Positions 61,177-64,000 of a stretch of DNA of 64,000 bases are shown here, piece by piece (within the stretch, counting starts at the first letter, position 1; each line of letters starts with the position of its first letter). The stretch is taken from assembly GCF_024806835.1 (NCBI RefSeq), contig NZ_JANTYU010000001.1, positions 372,001 through 436,000 on the forward strand. The letters run 5' to 3'. The notes under the pieces are model-generated. The model was given only the letters and a program-made list of their open reading frames with translations, was not told where the DNA came from and made no database searches. The position numbers and the translations under genes were made by a program. This DNA is from Xanthomonas sp. 3793. GTDB lineage: Bacteria; Pseudomonadota; Gammaproteobacteria; Xanthomonadales; Xanthomonadaceae.

Positions 61177-62202
61177 TCAGTCGCCCTGCTGCTTCTGCAG
61201 GTGCTCCCAACGCTCCTGGGCGTCGATGGTGCGCTCGGCAGTCAGACGCGCGTCCAGACGGTCCAGGCCGATCTCTTCGCCGGTATCCACGCAGTAGCCG
61301 TAGTCGCCGTCTTCCAGACGCTTGAGCGTGCTGTCGATCTTGGAGATCAGCTTGCGGGCGCGGTCGCGGGCGCGCAGTTCCAGCGAATTCTCGGTCTCAC
61401 GCGTGGCGCGTTCGGCTTCGTCGCCGATATCGCGGACTTCTTCGCGCAGGTTTTCGATGGTCTGCTTGGATTCCTCGACCATCTCGTTGCGCCAGCTCTG
61501 CAGACGCTGACGGAAGTATTCCTGCTGCAGCTTGCTCATGTACTCCTCGTCCGCCGAAGGCTTGTAGCCCTGCGGGAGGATCGGACGACCGGTGGTCTCG
61601 TCGATCTTGTAGTCGACCACCTTGTACTTGGTCTTCGGCGTCGGGCTGGAGGACTTGGCAGTCACGGCCACTGCCACCTTGCCGACCGGACGGGTCGCGG
61701 CGGGCTTGGCGGGGGCTTCGGTTTTGGTTGGCGTTTTTGCGGAAGATTTCGAAACGGGCACGGGATTCTTAAGTGGCGGGGTCGCAGGCTTTGCCGGCTT
61801 CGCAGGGACGGCCTTGGGGGCCGGTGCGGGCGCGGGCTTCTCAGCCTTGACCGGGACTGACTTGGCCGGAACCGGCTTGGCGGCCGGCTTCGGTACGGAC
61901 TTGGACGCCACCGGCTTGGCAGCCGGTTTGGCGGCAGCCGGAGCTGCCTTGCTCGCCGCCGGCTTGGCAGCGGTCTTGGCGACAGGTTTCACGGGCTTGA
62001 TCGCTGCGGTCTTGGAGGCCGCTGCCGGCTTGGCAACGGTCTTGGCCGCAGCTGCCTTCTTGGCAACCGGTTGCTTGGGAGCCGGAGCCGCCTTCTTGGC
62101 GGCCGGTTTTGCAGCAGCGGGCGCCGCTGCCTTCTTCGCAGCGGGTTTGGCGGACTTCTTGGCGGCCTCTACGGCCTTTTTTGCAGGTTTTTTAGCAGCC
62201 AC
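61177..62202 (-). CDS. dksA: DksA-family RNA polymerase-binding factor with histone-H1-like N-terminal tail
   Basis: 341 residues, more than twice the 151 of E. coli DksA. The first 190 or so residues are a low-complexity Ala/Lys/Pro tail (KPAAKKAAPAPKQ-type repeats) like that of bacterial H1-like proteins such as AlgP. The C-terminal 150 residues are a clear DksA: EEYMSKLQQEYFRQRLQSWR, the coiled-coil tip GDEAERAT and SLELRARDRARKLISKI. At the tip, E. coli Asp71 and Ala76 have counterparts while Asp74 is Glu. The zinc finger is degenerate: where E. coli has four cysteines, this protein has Cys304, Thr307, Thr325 and Ala328. Starts at a GTG with AAGGAAGAG upstream. Expected to modulate stringent-response promoters with ppGpp. 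Confidence 0.9.
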   Translation of the reverse strand: MAAKKPAKKAVEAAKKSAKPAAKKAAAPAAAKPAAKKAAPAPKQPVAKKAAAAKTVAKPAAASKTAAIKPVKPVAKTAAKPAASKAAPAAAKPAAKPVASKSVPKPAAKPVPAKSVPVKAEKPAPAPAPKAVPAKPAKPATPPLKNPVPVSKSSAKTPTKTEAPAKPAATRPVGKVAVAVTAKSSSPTPKTKYKVVDYKIDETTGRPILPQGYKPSADEEYMSKLQQEYFRQRLQSWRNEMVEESKQTIENLREEVRDIGDEAERATRETENSLELRARDRARKLISKIDSTLKRLEDGDYGYCVDTGEEIGLDRLDARLTAERTIDAQERWEHLQKQQGD

Positions 62203-62286
62203 GAAACGCTCTTCCTTGGTTCCCCCGGGGCCCGGGAAAGCGGGCCTTTATAACGTACCCCGCGGACCCCCGGCAACCACCTATTA

Positions 62287-62586
62287 ATGCAACTGGCATA
62301 TCATTGGCAAGTGATCGGACGCCTGCTCATCGCGCTGTTGCGCTTCTACAAGCTGTTCATCAGCCCGCTGCTCGGGCCGCGCTGCCGTTTTGCGCCCAGT
62401 TGCTCGGAGTATGCGATGACCGCCATCGGCCGCTTCGGCCCGCTACGCGGGAGCTGGCTGGCCGCGCGCCGGCTGGGCCGCTGCCATCCCTTCCATCCGG
62501 GCGGCTTCGATCCGGTACCTGACGCGCCCGCCTCCGCTGCCCCTTCCCCCTCTTCTTCCTGCAGTTGCAAAGGACCTCATCCATGA
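62287..62586 (+). CDS. yidD: Membrane protein insertion efficiency factor YidD
   Basis: 99 residues of the YidD family: [20 protein letters not shown] followed by [13 protein letters not shown] and [15 protein letters not shown], with the three conserved cysteines. YidD aids insertion of membrane proteins via YidC. It is usually next to rnpA/yidC/oriC, so this location is atypical. The C-terminal tail is Ser/Pro/Cys-rich. Its stop overlaps the pyrC start by four bases (ATGA). Confidence 0.92.
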   Translation: MQLAYHWQVIGRLLIALLRFYKLFISPLLGPRCRFAPSCSEYAMTAIGRFGPLRGSWLAARRLGRCHPFHPGGFDPVPDAPASAAPSPSSSCSCKGPHP

Positions 62587-63932
62587 GCCGAACCGTCATC
62601 ATCAACGCCCGCCTGGTCAATGAAGGCAAGGAGTTCGACGCCGATCTCCTGATCGAGGGCGGTCGCATCGCCAAGATCGACAGCAAGATCACCCCGGATG
62701 CAGGCGACACCGTGGTGGACGCGGCCGGGCGCTGGGTGCTGCCGGGCATGATCGACGACCAGGTGCATTTCCGCGAGCCGGGCCTGACCCACAAGGGCGA
62801 TATCGCGACCGAATCGGGCGCAGCGGTGGCCGGCGGCCTGACCAGCTTCATGGACATGCCCAACACCAACCCGCCCACACTGAACTCGGCCGCACTGCAG
62901 GCCAAGTACGATGCCGCCGCCGGGCGCGCCTGGGCCAACTACGGCTTCTACATGGGCGCCAGCAACGACAACCTGGCCGCGATCCAATCGCTGGACCCCA
63001 AGACGGCTCCGGGCATCAAGGTGTTCATGGGCGCCTCCACCGGCAACATGCTGGTCGACAATCCCGAGACGCTGGACGCGATCTTCCGCGACGCGCCGAC
63101 GCCGATCATCACCCATTGCGAAGACACCCCGACCATCGATGCGACGCTGGCGCAGTACAAGGAAAAATACGGCGACGCGTTGACCCCGGAGATGCACCCG
63201 GACATCCGTTCGCGGCAGGCCTGCCTGAAGTCTTCGCAGCTGGCGGTATCGCTGGCGCGCAAGCACAACACCCGCCTGCACGTGCTGCATATCTCCACCG
63301 CCGACGAGTTGGGGCTGTTCGAAGCCGGCCCACTGGTGGACGCCGACGGCAAGCTGCGCAAGCGCATCACCGCCGAGACCTGCATCCACTTTCTGCGCTT
63401 CGACCGCAGCGACTACGCGCGGCTGGGCAACCTGATCAAATGCAACCCCGCGATCAAGGACGCCGACGACCGCCTGGCCCTGATCGAAGCGCTGGCAGAA
63501 GACGTCATCGACGTGCTCGCCACCGATCACGCCCCGCATACCTGGGAAGAGAAGCAAAAGCCCTACGCGCAGGCACCGTCCGGGCTGCCGCTGGTGCAGT
63601 ACGCGCTGGTCGCCGCGCTGGAGCTGGTGCACGAGGGCAAGCTGCCGATCACCCGCATCGTGCAGAAGTTCGCGCATGCGCCGGCGCAGCTGTTCGATGT
63701 GGAAGAGCGCGGCTTTCTGCGCGAAGGCTACTTCGCCGATCTGGCGATGATCGACAACACCCCGTTCACGGTGAAGCGCGAGCAGGTGCTGTCCAAATGC
63801 GGCTGGTCGCCGTTCGAAGGCACCACCTTCCGCTCGCGCATCGCCGCAACCTGGGTCAACGGACAGCAGGTGTGGGATGGCGAACAGCTGGTCGGCAGCG
63901 CCGCCGGCCAGCGCCTGACCTTCGACCGCTGA
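62583..63932 (+). CDS. pyrC: Dihydroorotase (class I type) with Gln in the first metal-ligand motif
   Basis: 449 residues of the cyclic amidohydrolase superfamily; dihydroorotase closes the dihydroorotate ring in pyrimidine synthesis. The first metal motif reads [12 protein letters not shown]: His62 is kept but the usual first His is Gln60. The other ligands look intact: Lys146 in GIKVFMGAS, His178 in ITHCED, the His in LHVLHIST and the Asp in ATDHAPHT. The DQVHF form occurs in a known subgroup, so the change need not abolish activity. The start ([12 protein letters not shown]) overlaps yidD by ATGA, indicating coupling. Confidence 0.92.
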   Translation: MSRTVIINARLVNEGKEFDADLLIEGGRIAKIDSKITPDAGDTVVDAAGRWVLPGMIDDQVHFREPGLTHKGDIATESGAAVAGGLTSFMDMPNTNPPTLNSAALQAKYDAAAGRAWANYGFYMGASNDNLAAIQSLDPKTAPGIKVFMGASTGNMLVDNPETLDAIFRDAPTPIITHCEDTPTIDATLAQYKEKYGDALTPEMHPDIRSRQACLKSSQLAVSLARKHNTRLHVLHISTADELGLFEAGPLVDADGKLRKRITAETCIHFLRFDRSDYARLGNLIKCNPAIKDADDRLALIEALAEDVIDVLATDHAPHTWEEKQKPYAQAPSGLPLVQYALVAALELVHEGKLPITRIVQKFAHAPAQLFDVEERGFLREGYFADLAMIDNTPFTVKREQVLSKCGWSPFEGTTFRSRIAATWVNGQQVWDGEQLVGSAAGQRLTFDR

Positions 63933-64000
63933 TGCGCGCAGCCTTCCTCGGTGCATGGCTGGCGCTGATGCCGGCCATGCTGAGTGCGGGTGCGGTGCAG
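63932..64000 (+). CDS. Start of a predicted secreted protein (cut by window edge)
   Basis: The ATG shares its first base with the pyrC stop (TGATG). The 23 residues visible, [20 protein letters not shown] followed by AVQ, read as a signal peptide. The rest lies beyond the window, so the function cannot be assigned. Confidence 0.7.
   Translation, partial: MRAAFLGAWLALMPAMLSAGAVQ

Overview
The window is high-GC gammaproteobacterial chromosome and almost certainly Xanthomonas. Three things point there: the arginine pathway runs through N-acetylcitrulline (ArgF' transcarbamylase, an acetylcitrulline deacetylase and a fused N-acetylglutamate synthase/kinase); the alpha-amino-acid ester hydrolase matches the X. 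citri enzyme in length and in every catalytic position; and a long tandem array of methyl-accepting chemotaxis proteins (MCPs) is present. No transposase, integrase, prophage or CRISPR array was found.

Positions 1-32334 hold twelve MCP genes in a row on the + strand; the first is cut by the window edge. They share a nearly identical signalling domain but have different periplasmic sensors: four-helix bundle, single Cache, double Cache, CHASE3, Cache3-Cache2, and one long helical domain. Most carry a stack of HAMP-like repeats; three carry a cytoplasmic PAS-like domain. Two non-MCP genes lie inside the array: a small secreted helical protein resembling a free-standing receptor sensor domain (3636-4166), and an outer-membrane protein (10022-10783) directly upstream of an MCP. 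Reading upstream of each unit gives a recurrent flagellar sigma-28 (FliA) promoter pattern, TMAA-N15-GCCGNTAN. It covers ten units, including both non-MCP genes, so the array reads as one flagellar regulon. Nine receptors end in an aromatic CheR-docking pentapeptide (xWxxF); three lack it.

Positions 32335-33195 hold a 2.2-copy tandem intergenic repeat with long covarying inverted arms. Then come a metX-family acyltransferase and a small DUF1294 membrane protein. The cytochrome bd locus follows: cydDC (-) divergent from cydABX (+), with a perfect FNR-type palindrome between them. Next are tRNA-Pro(CGG) with a strong terminator, a CynX-like MFS transporter, and a convergent ester hydrolase.

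Positions 45185-56356 are an arginine/proline cluster on the - strand, transcribed argF'-argG-argE'-argAB-GNAT-argC-argH-cupin-yciI-proB-proA, with many start/stop overlaps that suggest translational coupling. After it lie a secreted protein (-), cysS, sufE and an MFS exporter (+), a 0.5 kb non-coding stretch with a degenerate three-copy repeat, dksA (-) with a histone-H1-like tail and a degenerate zinc finger, then yidD, pyrC and the start of a secreted protein (+).

Small dispersed palindromic elements occur between the arg genes and before sufE, and repeat-derived sequence appears to encode the ends of ArgG and ArgF'. All calls come from reading the sequence; no database search was run.
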